Shown here: positions 1 through 8,160 of the stretch, piece by piece
Layout of the letters: every line of letters starts with the position of its first letter
Numbering within the stretch: the stretch's first letter is position 1
Origin: Brienomyrus brachyistius
Lineage: Eukaryota; Chordata; Actinopteri; Osteoglossiformes; Mormyridae
DNA: 64,000 nucleotides
Direction of reading: 5' to 3'
Assembly (NCBI RefSeq): GCF_023856365.1
Contig: NW_026042425.1
Location: forward strand, 186,001-250,000
Notes under the pieces: generated by a model
What the model was told of the DNA's origin: nothing
Database searches by the model: none
Seen by the model: the letters and a program-made list of their open reading frames with translations, nothing else
Translations under genes and position numbers: made by a program

Positions 1-19
1 ACGCTCAGTTACGGGCCGA

Positions 20-335
20 CTTAACCTCTGAGGTCAACACATGCTGATGAAAGGTACCGGTCTGCCCTCTGAGGGGCGTACACACTATGTTCCTAGGCAC
101 CGGGCATAGTCCCTGAGACGCTCACATGGTAAGACAATGGGCGGCATCGGCGGAGTCCCTGAGACGAGCCCAAAGTAAAACCTCGTACAAACTACCGCAA
201 CAAAAGGTGCGCCGTCACAGCCGCTGAGGTTGACACATGTTATGATATGGGCTGCCCCCGGCTGAGCCTCTGAGGTGGATGTACGTGTGGTTCGGGTAAA
301 CATCGGCTTAATCTCCGAGGCACCCACATGCTCAG
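20..335 (+). repeat. Segment A: decayed ~45-bp tandem motif (CTGAG minisatellite)
   Basis: A core close to CTCTGAG followed by a loosely conserved ACACATG-like tail recurs at 26, 67, 111, 157, 222, 268 and 313. The steps are 41, 44, 46, 65, 46 and 45 bp. The 65-bp step suggests an indel between the fourth and fifth copies. The copies differ strongly from each other inside one unit, yet each copy is almost identical between units, so the minisatellite decayed before the 2.7-kb unit was amplified. An antisense frame is open across it (85-327), but this follows from the repeat and shows no recognisable protein. Confidence 0.7.
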
Positions 336-349
336 TAATTGGCAGACAC

Positions 350-753
350 TGGGCCTTTGGGAAATTATATAGGTCGAGGGACCCGAATAATCAGAGGCTG
401 ACATTGTCTTAAATGGTGCCGATTTCCGTGCATCTAAGACAAACCCTGTGGAACAAGCCCACGGATCGCCCTGTCGGCCGAGGCGAATCTGGCGGACTCC
501 TTCGTCAGGGGTAAACTAGAGTTGGTAATCTAAAGGAGAGTCCCGAAGTAATCCGAACAACATAAACGTCATGACTACAATATACTGAAATAAGGTCATT
601 AATAAAATGGAGTCAGATGTGTGTCTAAAAGAATATCTTGTATATTAAAAAGGGTAAGTAATTCCCAGGAGCGCTTGGAAGGACCAACACGCATTCACAG
701 CCTTCGGCTGCGCCATTGGATTCCGCCATTGGGCCAGTGGGCGGCTCCCTACA
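350..753 (+). repeat. Segment B: unit-specific spacer, no gene recognised
   Basis: This ~400-bp stretch is present in full units and missing from units with the 418-bp deletion. It contains the hairpin at 404-442, an AT-rich stretch around 560-655, and CCATTGG-type motifs near 726-734. Short frames are open on both strands (for example + 621-875, running into segment C), but they lack a strong start context and match no family I know. I see nothing that identifies its origin. Confidence 0.55.
404..442. repeat. Imperfect inverted repeat (12-bp arms, 15-nt loop) in segment B
   Basis: The left arm TTGTCTTAAATG (404-415) is the reverse complement of the right arm CATCTAAGACAA (431-442) except for one mismatch. 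The loop is 15 nt. It recurs unchanged in every unit that keeps segment B. It could be a structural remnant of an old element; no function is shown. Confidence 0.6.
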
Positions 754-1375
754 TTGATGAGGTACAACACGATTGCTACGACAAGGGGGAGCCAGGACGA
801 CAGGTCAGGGGGGAGATATCATCATCCCCACATTCCGAGATTGGGTACCAAGCCCCATATATATTAGTAGGCTGAATACAAGAGCAGCTGACCTGAGAAA
901 TAAGAAATAAGCTAAGCTGGAAACCTGGACCCTCCGACCAAGAATGCGTGAAGTACCCTCAGAAGGTCTACTAGAAGATGTACGTAGAAGACTACTACAG
1001 ATCAGCTGATCTACACCACAGCAACAGTGATCCTTGAGCTGGACCGTCTTTGAAGACTCCGTAAATCTCCGTATAATAATATATATCTACGGGAACGAGC
1101 AGAGAACAAGAACAAGATTTGTAAATGTAAGATTTGAAGGACCCGGCATGAAAAATAGAATAGTTCTCGTCATTAGTGAACATGTGTCTCGTCATTGTGT
1201 ATCATGGACAGTAAGAGGGGGATCAATAGAGTGTTGTTATTATAACGTCTAAAAAGTATGATGGTCTGTCGATAAATCAATCAGATAAATAATGAAGTCG
1301 TTTTCGCGAACACGCTGGAAAAGCCAGGGGCCGGACCGACTGTAGGGGGCGTGGCCAGAGACAGCCATCTCAGGC
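754..1375 (+). repeat. Segment C: core of the nested subrepeat, no gene recognised
   Basis: It begins at the ATTGATG heptamer (754-760), which is the recurrent recombination point, and runs to the CCCGT cluster. This is the module most often amplified: it is present in every unit and several times in the nested ones. Overlapping frames on both strands (+1034-1252, -995-1195) are open in nearly all copies, but they overlap each other in opposite directions, begin without clear context and show no family features, so I do not call them genes. Two length polymorphisms sit near its end: an 8-bp GAACACGC and a 41-bp GC-rich insert, each flanked by microhomology (CGC and AGCCA). Confidence 0.6.
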
Positions 1376-1379
1376 TGTC

Positions 1380-1470
1380 AAGTCTCCCGTTTTGGCCGGG
1401 AAACTACCGTATTTTACTTCTCTTTCCCGCCGTCCTCCCGTATTAGTATTTTCCCGTAAATCTCCCTTAT
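1380..1470 (+). repeat. CCCGT-type motif cluster upstream of the tRNA-like pair
   Basis: Related pentamers CCCGT, ACCGT, CCCGC, CCCGT, CCCGT and CCCTT start at 1386, 1406, 1426, 1437, 1453 and 1464, often preceded by TCT or TTT and followed by A/T bases. The steps are 20, 20, 11, 16 and 11 bp. A two-base polymorphism splits copies into CCCGCC and CGCGCC versions. The cluster lies immediately 5' of the first tRNA-like element in nearly every copy and is lost together with the tRNAs in the units at 5-11 kb. It could be a decayed minisatellite, a transposon end, or a protein-binding array; I cannot name the family. Confidence 0.5.
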
Positions 1471-1479
1471 ATTATATAG
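1468..1479 (+). promoter_or_regulatory. AT-rich TATA-like tract just upstream of the tRNA-like element
   Basis: A TATATTATATAG-type tract ends one to two bases before the tRNA-like start. Both members of a pair carry the same ATTATATAG flank, so flank and tRNA were duplicated together. Upstream TATA-like sequences can strengthen Pol III initiation at tRNA genes in some eukaryotes; here this is inference. Confidence 0.35.
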
Positions 1480-1480
1480 T

Positions 1481-1552
1481 TGCTGGATAGTGTAGTGGTA
1501 AGATCGCCGCCTTTCACACGGGAGACCGGGGTTCGAATCCCGGTTGTGGCCA
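1481..1552 (+). tRNA. tRNA-Glu(UUC)-like element, first of pair; probably a pseudo-tRNA
   Basis: The 72-nt element has a box A (TAGTGTAGTGG, residues 8-18) and a box B that fits the consensus exactly (GGTTCGAATCC, residues 50-60). The anticodon loop reads CTTTCAC, as in tRNA-Glu(UUC). The fold is poor: the T stem has 4 of 5 pairs, the anticodon stem 3 of 5, the D stem about 3 of 4 including a wobble, and the acceptor stem only about 3 of 7. The element ends in an encoded CCA, which eukaryotic nuclear tRNA genes do not normally carry; this suggests descent from a reverse-transcribed mature tRNA or a SINE. Pol III transcription is plausible, but a functional aminoacylated tRNA is doubtful. Confidence 0.6.
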
Positions 1553-1625
1553 AAAATATATTTTATATATTTTATATATTTATATTATATTTATATTATA
1601 TTTTTTATATATTGTATTATATAGT
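1553..1625 (+). repeat. AT-rich spacer between paired tRNA-like elements
   Basis: The spacer is almost pure A/T, made of TATATTTTATAT-like runs. It contains TTTT at 1561-1564 and a T6 tract at 1601-1606. In other copies the distance between tRNA starts is 134, 136, 145 or 154 bp, so the spacer changes mostly in blocks of about 9-11 bp. Confidence 0.8.
1561..1564 (+). terminator. Likely Pol III terminator (T4) after the first tRNA-like element
   Basis: The first run of four T residues on the sense strand comes 9 nt after the tRNA-like end, the usual position for a Pol III stop, followed by more T runs in the spacer. Any element followed by this spacer has the same arrangement. The last element of each group lacks such a run nearby. 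Confidence 0.5.
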
Positions 1626-1697
1626 TGCTGGATAGTGTAGTGGTAAGATCGCCGCCTTTCACACGGGAGACCGGGGTTCGAATCCCGGTTGTGGCCA
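1626..1697 (+). tRNA. tRNA-Glu(UUC)-like element, second of pair; probably a pseudo-tRNA
   Basis: Identical to the element at 1481 and starting 145 bp after it. Unlike the first member it has no nearby T run: the first TTTT on the sense strand is at 1857-1860. A Pol III transcript from here would therefore be about 235 nt and include part of segment D. Confidence 0.6.
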
Positions 1698-1749
1698 GAA
1701 ACAACTGCTATCACAACTAGAGATTGATGTAAGGACATAAAACTTATAG

Positions 1750-2010
1750 GTCCTGCAGGCCCCAACTCTGATCAGCCTGCATCAGTCCATCTCAGAGCTC
1801 CAAGAAAAGGATCCACTGGCCCAGGCAAGATTGGACTCCACGCATCAAACCATCCCTTTTAAGGAAGGCAAAGCCCTGCCGGCTCCTGAGAATAACTGGA
1901 GCAATACAGAAAAAGCAAGACCTTTCACCCCCTGGAGTGGCCGGAGTTCCACAGTCAAACCACAGCAACAACAGCTGTCAGTCCCCAGACACAGACACCT
2001 TTTCCACTAG
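1750..2010 (+). pseudogene. Open frame of 86 codons without start, possible retroelement ORF remnant
   Basis: Between a stop at 1747-1749 and a stop at 2008-2010 the + strand is open for 86 codons without any Met. The predicted peptide is hydrophilic, with an acidic/basic stretch (ISELQEKDPLAQARLD), a Trp/Pro-rich middle and a QQQQ run near the end, which looks more protein-like than the other frames here. It lies just upstream of the LTR-like signals of segment D, where the 3' end of a retroelement ORF would be. No family was recognised. It is conserved wherever this part of D is kept, but array homogenisation alone explains that. Confidence 0.25.
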
Positions 2011-2539
2011 AAATAGGATAACTCACCACACATAGATGTTAGGGACAAATACACGCATGTTTGGTCTCGTTTGAATAGGCATGAGACGGCGAGTGTTATA
2101 CACTCAGATTTAAGGCAGTATAGTTTTCCCTAAGAGAACTATAGAAACTTCGGCTAAACCCACCAAACTGAGAGAGCCTCTCACATGGCAGAACAAGGGA
2201 ATTACGACCACCCCCTAAAGTGATCTGATTGGCTGAGGACTTGAGAACCAAGGCCAACAATGCCCCTAAAATTAACCGTTGACCGAAATTGGTCAGTCTT
2301 CAGAGACATGCCATCACCTGGTTTGGATACTTAAGGAAGGGCCTCAGAAGGATTCGGGGAGTTACTCTGTAATCAGAGCTCCCACAGAGAACTGCGTGAA
2401 AGTCCATCTGTAGTCAGATACTTTCCGCAGAACTTTGTGCACTCTCAGCTGAGGAATGTGATTGTTTAATATTGTATTTGTCCAAATGTATTTACAAGTA
2501 TGTGGCCACATGTCAATAATTATATATTGTAATATGTTT

Positions 2540-2545
2540 AATAAA
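2540..2545 (+). promoter_or_regulatory. Canonical polyadenylation signal AATAAA
   Basis: AATAAA is followed at once by a T/G-rich stretch (TGTTGTCTTG), as expected of a functional poly(A) site. It recurs in almost every unit because segment D is retained there. No gene ending at it is apparent. Confidence 0.4.
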
Positions 2546-4225
2546 TGTTGTCTTGATTACTTCATGACTGTCTGATTTGCTAACTTCTTTATAAACTTTC
2601 CAGATTGGACTTCTATCCTGATTAGGACTAAAGTGATAAATACTATCTTGCAGCCTCTGGGTTAAATCCCCTTTATCCGGGTCCCAAACTCGACTGCCCA
2701 AGTTAAGTTAGGTGGATACCAAAACCGCACCTCTGGAGTTCGCACACGCTCAGTTACGGGCCGACTTAACCTCTGAGGTCAACACATGCTGATGAAAGGT
2801 ACCGGTCTGCCCTCTGAGGGGCGTACACACTATGTTCCTAGGCACCGGGCATAGTCCCTGAGACGCTCACATGGTAAGACAATGGGCGGCATCGGCGGAG
2901 TCCCTGAGACGAGCCCAAAGTAAAACCTCGTACAAACTACCGCAACAAAAGGTGCGCCGTCACAGCCGCTGAGGTTGACACATGTTATGATATGGGCTGC
3001 CCCCGGCTGAGCCTCTGAGGTGGATGTACGTGTGGTTCGGGTAAACATCGGCTTAATCTCCGAGGCACCCACATGCTCAGTAATTGGCAGACACTGGGCC
3101 TTTGGGAAATTATATAGGTCGAGGGACCCGAATAATCAGAGGCTGACATTGTCTTAAATGGTGCCGATTTCCGTGCATCTAAGACAAACCCTGTGGAACA
3201 AGCCCACGGATCGCCCTGTCGGCCGAGGCGAATCTGGCGGACTCCTTCGTCAGGGGTAAACTAGAGTTGGTAATCTAAAGGAGAGTCCCGAAGTAATCCG
3301 AACAACATAAACGTCATGACTACAATATACTGAAATAAGGTCATTAATAAAATGGAGTCAGATGTGTGTCTAAAAGAATATCTTGTATATTAAAAAGGGT
3401 AAGTAATTCCCAGGAGCGCTTGGAAGGACCAACACGCATTCACAGCCTTCGGCTGCGCCATTGGATTCCGCCATTGGGCCAGTGGGCGGCTCCCTACATT
3501 GATGAGGTACAACACGATTGCTACGACAAGGGGGAGCCAGGACGACAGGTCAGGGGGGAGATATCATCATCCCCACATTCCGAGATTGGGTACCAAGCCC
3601 CATATATATTAGTAGGCTGAATACAAGAGCAGCTGACCTGAGAAATAAGAAATAAGCTAAGCTGGAAACCTGGACCCTCCGACCAAGAATGCGTGAAGTA
3701 CCCTCAGAAGGTCTACTAGAAGATGTACGTAGAAGACTACTACAGATCAGCTGATCTACACCACAGCAACAGTGATCCTTGAGCTGGACCGTCTTTGAAG
3801 ACTCCGTAAATCTCCGTATAATAATATATATCTACGGGAACGAGCAGAGAACAAGAACAAGATTTGTAAATGTAAGATTTGAAGGACCCGGCATGAAAAA
3901 TAGAATAGTTCTCGTCATTAGTGAACATGTGTCTCGTCATTGTGTATCATGGACAGTAAGAGGGGGATCAATAGAGTGTTGTTATTATAACGTCTAAAAA
4001 GTATGATGGTCTGTCGATAAATCAATCAGATAAATAATGAAGTCGTTTTCGCGAACACGCTGGAAAAGCCAGGGGCCGGACCGACTGTAGGGGGCGTGGC
4101 CAGAGACAGCCATCTCAGGCTGTCAAGTCTCCCGTTTTGGCCGGGAAACTACCGTATTTTACTTCTCTTTCCCGCCGTCCTCCCGTATTAGTATTTTCCC
4201 GTAAATCTCCCTTATATTATATAGT

Positions 4226-4297
4226 TGCTGGATAGTGTAGTGGTAAGATCGCCGCCTTTCACACGGGAGACCGGGGTTCGAATCCCGGTTGTGGCCA
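4226..4297 (+). tRNA. tRNA-Glu(UUC)-like element, first of pair
   Basis: Reference sequence with T4 in the AT spacer downstream; partner at 4371 (145 bp). Confidence 0.6.
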
Positions 4298-4370
4298 AAA
4301 ATATATTTTATATATTTTATATATTTATATTATATTTATATTATATTTTTTATATATTGTATTATATAGT

Positions 4371-4442
4371 TGCTGGATAGTGTAGTGGTAAGATCGCCGC
4401 CTTTCACACGGGAGACCGGGGTTCGAATCCCGGTTGTGGCCA
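4371..4442 (+). tRNA. tRNA-Glu(UUC)-like element, second of pair
   Basis: Reference sequence. It is followed by the ATTGATG join into a second copy of segment C, not by segment D. No further element follows until 11962. Confidence 0.6.
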
Positions 4443-5790
4443 GAAACAACTGCTATCACAACTAGAGATTGATGAGGTACAACACGATTGCTACGACAAG
4501 GGGGAGCCAGGACGACAGGTCAGGGGGGAGATATCATCATCCCCACATTCCGAGATTGGGTACCAAGCCCCATATATATTAGTAGGCTGAATACAAGAGC
4601 AGCTGACCTGAGAAATAAGAAATAAGCTAAGCTGGAAACCTGGACCCTCCGACCAAGAATGCGTGAAGTACCCTACTAGAAGATGTACGTAGAAGACTAC
4701 TACAGATCAGCTGATCTACACCACAGCAACAGTGATCCTTGAGCTGGACCGTCTTTGAAGACTCCGTAAATCTCCGTATAATAATATATATCTACGAGCA
4801 GAGAACAAGAACAAGATTTGTAAATGTAAGATTTGAAGGACCCGGCATGAAAAATAGAATAGTTCTCGTCATTAGTGAACATGTGTCTCGTCATTGTGTA
4901 TCATGGACAGTAAGAGGGGGATCAATAGAGTGTTGTTATTATAACGTCTAAAAAGTATGATGGTCTGTCGATAAATCAATCAGATAAATAATGAAGTCGT
5001 TTTCGCTGGAAAAGCCATCTCAGGCTGTCAAGTCTCCCGTTTTGGCCGGGAAACTACCGTCCTAGGTCCTGCAGGCCCCAACTCTGATCAGCCTGCATCA
5101 GTCCATCTCAGAGCTCCAAGAAAAGGATCCACTGCGAGTGTTATACACTCAGATTTAAGGCAGTATAGTTTTCCCTAAGAGAACTATAGAAACTTCGGCT
5201 AAACCCACCAAACTGAGAGAGCCTCTCACATGGCAGAACAAGGGAATTACGACCACCCCCTAAAGTGATCTGATTGGCTGAGGACTTGAGAACCAAGGCC
5301 AACAATGCCCCTAAAATTAACCGTTGACCGAAATTGGTCAGTCTTCAGAGACATGCCATCACCTGGTTTGGATACTTAAGGAAGGGCCTCAGAAGGATTC
5401 GGGGAGTTACTCTGTAATCAGAGCTCCCACAGAGAACTGCGTGAAAGTCCATCTGTAGTCAGATACTTTCCGCAGAACTTTGTGCACTCTCAGCTGAGGA
5501 ATGTGATTGTTTAATATTGTATTTGTCCAAATGTATTTACAAGTATGTGGCCACATGTCAATAATTATATATTGTAATATGTTTAATAAATGTTGTCTTG
5601 ATTACTTCATGACTGTCTGATTTGCTAACTTCTTTATAAACTTTCCAGATTGGACTTCTATCCTGATTAGGACTAAAGTGATAAATACTATCTTGCAGCC
5701 TCTGGGTTAAATCCCCTTTATCCGGGTCCCAAACTCGACTGCCCAAGTTAAGTTAGGTGGATACCAAAACCGCACCTCTGGAGTTCGCAC

Positions 5791-8160
5791 ACGCTCAGTT
5801 ACGGGCCGACTTAACCTCTGAGGTCAACACATGCTGATGAAAGGTACCGGTCTGCCCTCTGAGGGGCGTACACACTATGTTCCTAGGCACCGGGCATAGT
5901 CCCTGAGACGCTCACATGGTAAGACAATGGGCGGCATCGGCGGAGTCCCTGAGACGAGCCCAAAGTAAAACCTCGTACAAACTACCGCAACAAAAGGTGC
6001 GCCGTCACAGCCGCTGAGGTTGACACATGTTATGATATGGGCTGCCCCCGGCTGAGCCTCTGAGGTGGATGTACGTGTGGTTCGGGTAAACATCGGCTTA
6101 ATCTCCGAGGCACCCACATGCTCAGTAATTGGCAGACACTGGGCCTTTGGGAAATTATATAGGTCGAGGGACCCGAATAATCAGAGGCTGACATTGTCTT
6201 AAATGGTGCCGATTTCCGTGCATCTAAGACAAACCCTGTGGAACAAGCCCACGGATCGCCCTGTCGGCCGAGGCGAATCTGGCGGACTCCTTCGTCAGGG
6301 GTAAACTAGAGTTGGTAATCTAAAGGAGAGTCCCGAAGTAATCCGAACAACATAAACGTCATGACTACAATATACTGAAATAAGGTCATTAATAAAATGG
6401 AGTCAGATGTGTGTCTAAAAGAATATCTTGTATATTAAAAAGGGTAAGTAATTCCCAGGAGCGCTTGGAAGGACCAACACGCATTCACAGCCTTCGGCTG
6501 CGCCATTGGATTCCGCCATTGGGCCAGTGGGCGGCTCCCTACATTGATGAGGTACAACACGATTGCTACGACAAGGGGGAGCCAGGACGACAGGTCAGGG
6601 GGGAGATATCATCATCCCCACATTCCGAGATTGGGTACCAAGCCCCATATATATTAGTAGGCTGAATACAAGAGCAGCTGACCTGAGAAATAAGAAATAA
6701 GCTAAGCTGGAAACCTGGACCCTCCGACCAAGAATGCGTGAAGTACCCTCAGAAGGTCTACTAGAAGATGTACGTAGAAGACTACTACAGATCAGCTGAT
6801 CTACACCACAGCAACAGTGATCCTTGAGCTGGACCGTCTTTGAAGACTCTGTAAATCTCCGTATAATAATATATATCTACGGGAACGAGCAGAGAACAAG
6901 AACAAGATTTGTAAATGTAAGATTTGAAGGACCCGGCATGAAAAATAGAATAGTTCTCGTCATTAGTGAACATGTGTCTCGTCATTGTGTATCATGGACA
7001 GTAAGAGGGGGATCAATAGAGTGTTGTTATTATAACGTCTAAAAAGTATGATGGTCTGTCGATAAATCAATCAGATAAATAATGAAGTCGTTTTCGCGAA
7101 CACGCTGGAAAAGCCATCTCAGGCTGTCAAGTCTCCCGTTTTGGCCGGGAAACTACCGTCCTAGGTCCTGCAGGCCCCAACTCTGATCAGCCTGCATCAG
7201 TCCATCTCAGAGCTCCAAGAAAAGGATCCACTGGCCCAGGCAAGATTGGACTCCACGCATCAAACCATCCCTTTTAAGGAAGGCAAAGCCCTGCCGGCTC
7301 CTGAGAATAACTGGAGCAATACAGAAAAAGCAAGACCTTTCACCCCCTGGAGTGGCCGGAGTTCCACAGTCAAACCACAGCAACAACAGCTGTCAGTCCC
7401 CAGACACAGACACCTTTTCCACTAGAAATAGGATAACTCACCACACATAGATGTTAGGGACAAATACACGCATGTTTGGTCTCGTTTGAATAGGCATGAG
7501 ACGGCGAGTGTTATACACTCAGATTTAAGGCAGTATAGTTTTCCCTAAGAGAACTATAGAAACTTCGGCTAAACCCACCAAACTGAGAGAGCCTCTCACA
7601 TGGCAGAACAAGGGAATTACGACCACCCCCTAAAGTGATCTGATTGGCTGAGGACTTGAGAACCAAGGCCAACAATGCCCCTAAAATTAACCGTTGACCG
7701 AAATTGGTCAGTCTTCAGAGACATGCCATCACCTGGTTTGGATACTTAAGGAAGGGCCTCAGAAGGATTCGGGGAGTTACTCTGTAATCAGAGCTCCCAC
7801 AGAGAACTGCGTGAAAGTCCATCTGTAGTCAGATACTTTCCGCAGAACTTTGTGCACTCTCAGCTGAGGAATGTGATTGTTTAATATTGTATTTGTCCAA
7901 ATGTATTTACAAGTATGTGGCCACATGTCAATAATTATATATTGTAATATGTTTAATAAATGTTGTCTTGATTACTTCATGACTGTCTGATTTGCTAACT
8001 TCTTTATAAACTTTCCAGATTGGACTTCTATCCTGATTAGGACTAAAGTGATAAATACTATCTTGCAGCCTCTGGGTTAAATCCCCTTTATCCGGGTCCC
8101 AAACTCGACTGCCCAAGTTAAGTTAGGTGGATACCAAAACCGCACCTCTGGAGTTCGCAC
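5791..8160 (+). repeat. Unit 3 (2370 bp), lacking CCCGT cluster and tRNA elements
   Basis: Segments A, B and C are complete. At 7155-7165 the sequence jumps from ACTACCGT to CCTAGGTCCTG, removing most of the CCCGT cluster and both tRNA-like elements. It keeps GAACACGC but lacks the 41-bp GC-rich insert. A C-to-T change at ~6850 is shared only with unit 4. Confidence 0.93.

Larger units (their letters stand above)
1..2745 (+). repeat. Unit 1, full-length reference unit (2745 bp)
   Basis: Contains all modules in order: A (CTGAG minisatellite), B, C, the long form of the C/CCCGT join (with the extra GC-rich 41 bp and the 8-bp GAACACGC insert), CCCGT cluster, two tRNA-like elements 145 bp apart, and D. 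The same 2745-bp form recurs at 28331, 31076, 52501 and 55246, differing in what I checked mainly by one base in the first tRNA-like element. I use it as the reference for describing the other units. Confidence 0.95.
1698..2745 (+). repeat. Segment D: ~1-kb module with LTR-like signals, no intact gene
   Basis: Going 5' to 3', it holds an open frame without a start (1750-2010), an inverted CCAAT box (ATTGG at 2228-2232), a TGACC-N6-GGTCA inverted repeat (2280-2295), a weak TATA-like TACTTAAGG near 2328, AATAAA at 2540-2545 with a GT-rich stretch just after, and a pyrimidine-rich tract ending in CAG near 2601. This order of promoter-like and polyadenylation-like signals resembles U3-R-U5 of an LTR. 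I find no clear TG...CA ends, primer-binding site or pol sequence, so an LTR origin is only a possibility. Confidence 0.35.
2746..5790 (+). repeat. Unit 2 (3045 bp): one nested C copy, second half without tRNA
   Basis: A complete A-B-C-tRNA pair is followed by a jump at ATTGATG (4468-4474) back into segment C. This second C copy has small deletions: ~4673 (CCCT...CT), ~4793 (ACG repeat) and the loss of both C-end inserts. It then skips the CCCGT cluster and tRNAs at 5058-5063 and loses roughly 280 bp of D at ~5134, where GGATCCACTG is joined to CGAGTG. Confidence 0.9.

Noticed and set aside
85..327. Minus-strand 80-codon frame repeated in almost every unit
   Set aside because: It lies on the CTGAG minisatellite and its recurrence only reflects unit copying. 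No domain, promoter or splice context; no family recognised.
621..875. Plus-strand 84-codon frame across the B/C boundary
   Set aside because: Low-complexity start context, no recognisable domain, and its C-terminal part is replaced by another start in the deletion units, where a shorter frame arises by chance.
995..1252. Opposed overlapping frames of 66 and 72 codons in segment C
   Set aside because: The two frames run antisense to each other over the same bases, have compositions typical of random AT-rich DNA, and tolerate indels in some copies (for example 13510).
1481..1697. Functional tRNA-Glu gene bank
   Set aside because: The acceptor and anticodon stems pair too poorly in every copy, so I describe them as tRNA-like and probably pseudo.
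2040..2046. TTAGGG near 2039-2044 as telomeric repeat
   Set aside because: A single hexamer without tandem copies; chance occurrence.
2513..2701. Minus-strand 62-codon frame at the end of segment D
   Set aside because: It runs antisense through the AATAAA region and AT-rich DNA. Fusions seen at 35035-35307 and 59205-59477 are just deletion joins.
1698..2745. Intact endogenous retrovirus or LTR retrotransposon
   Set aside because: No gag, pol or env-like frame, no clear primer-binding site or LTR termini; only suggestive signals remain.
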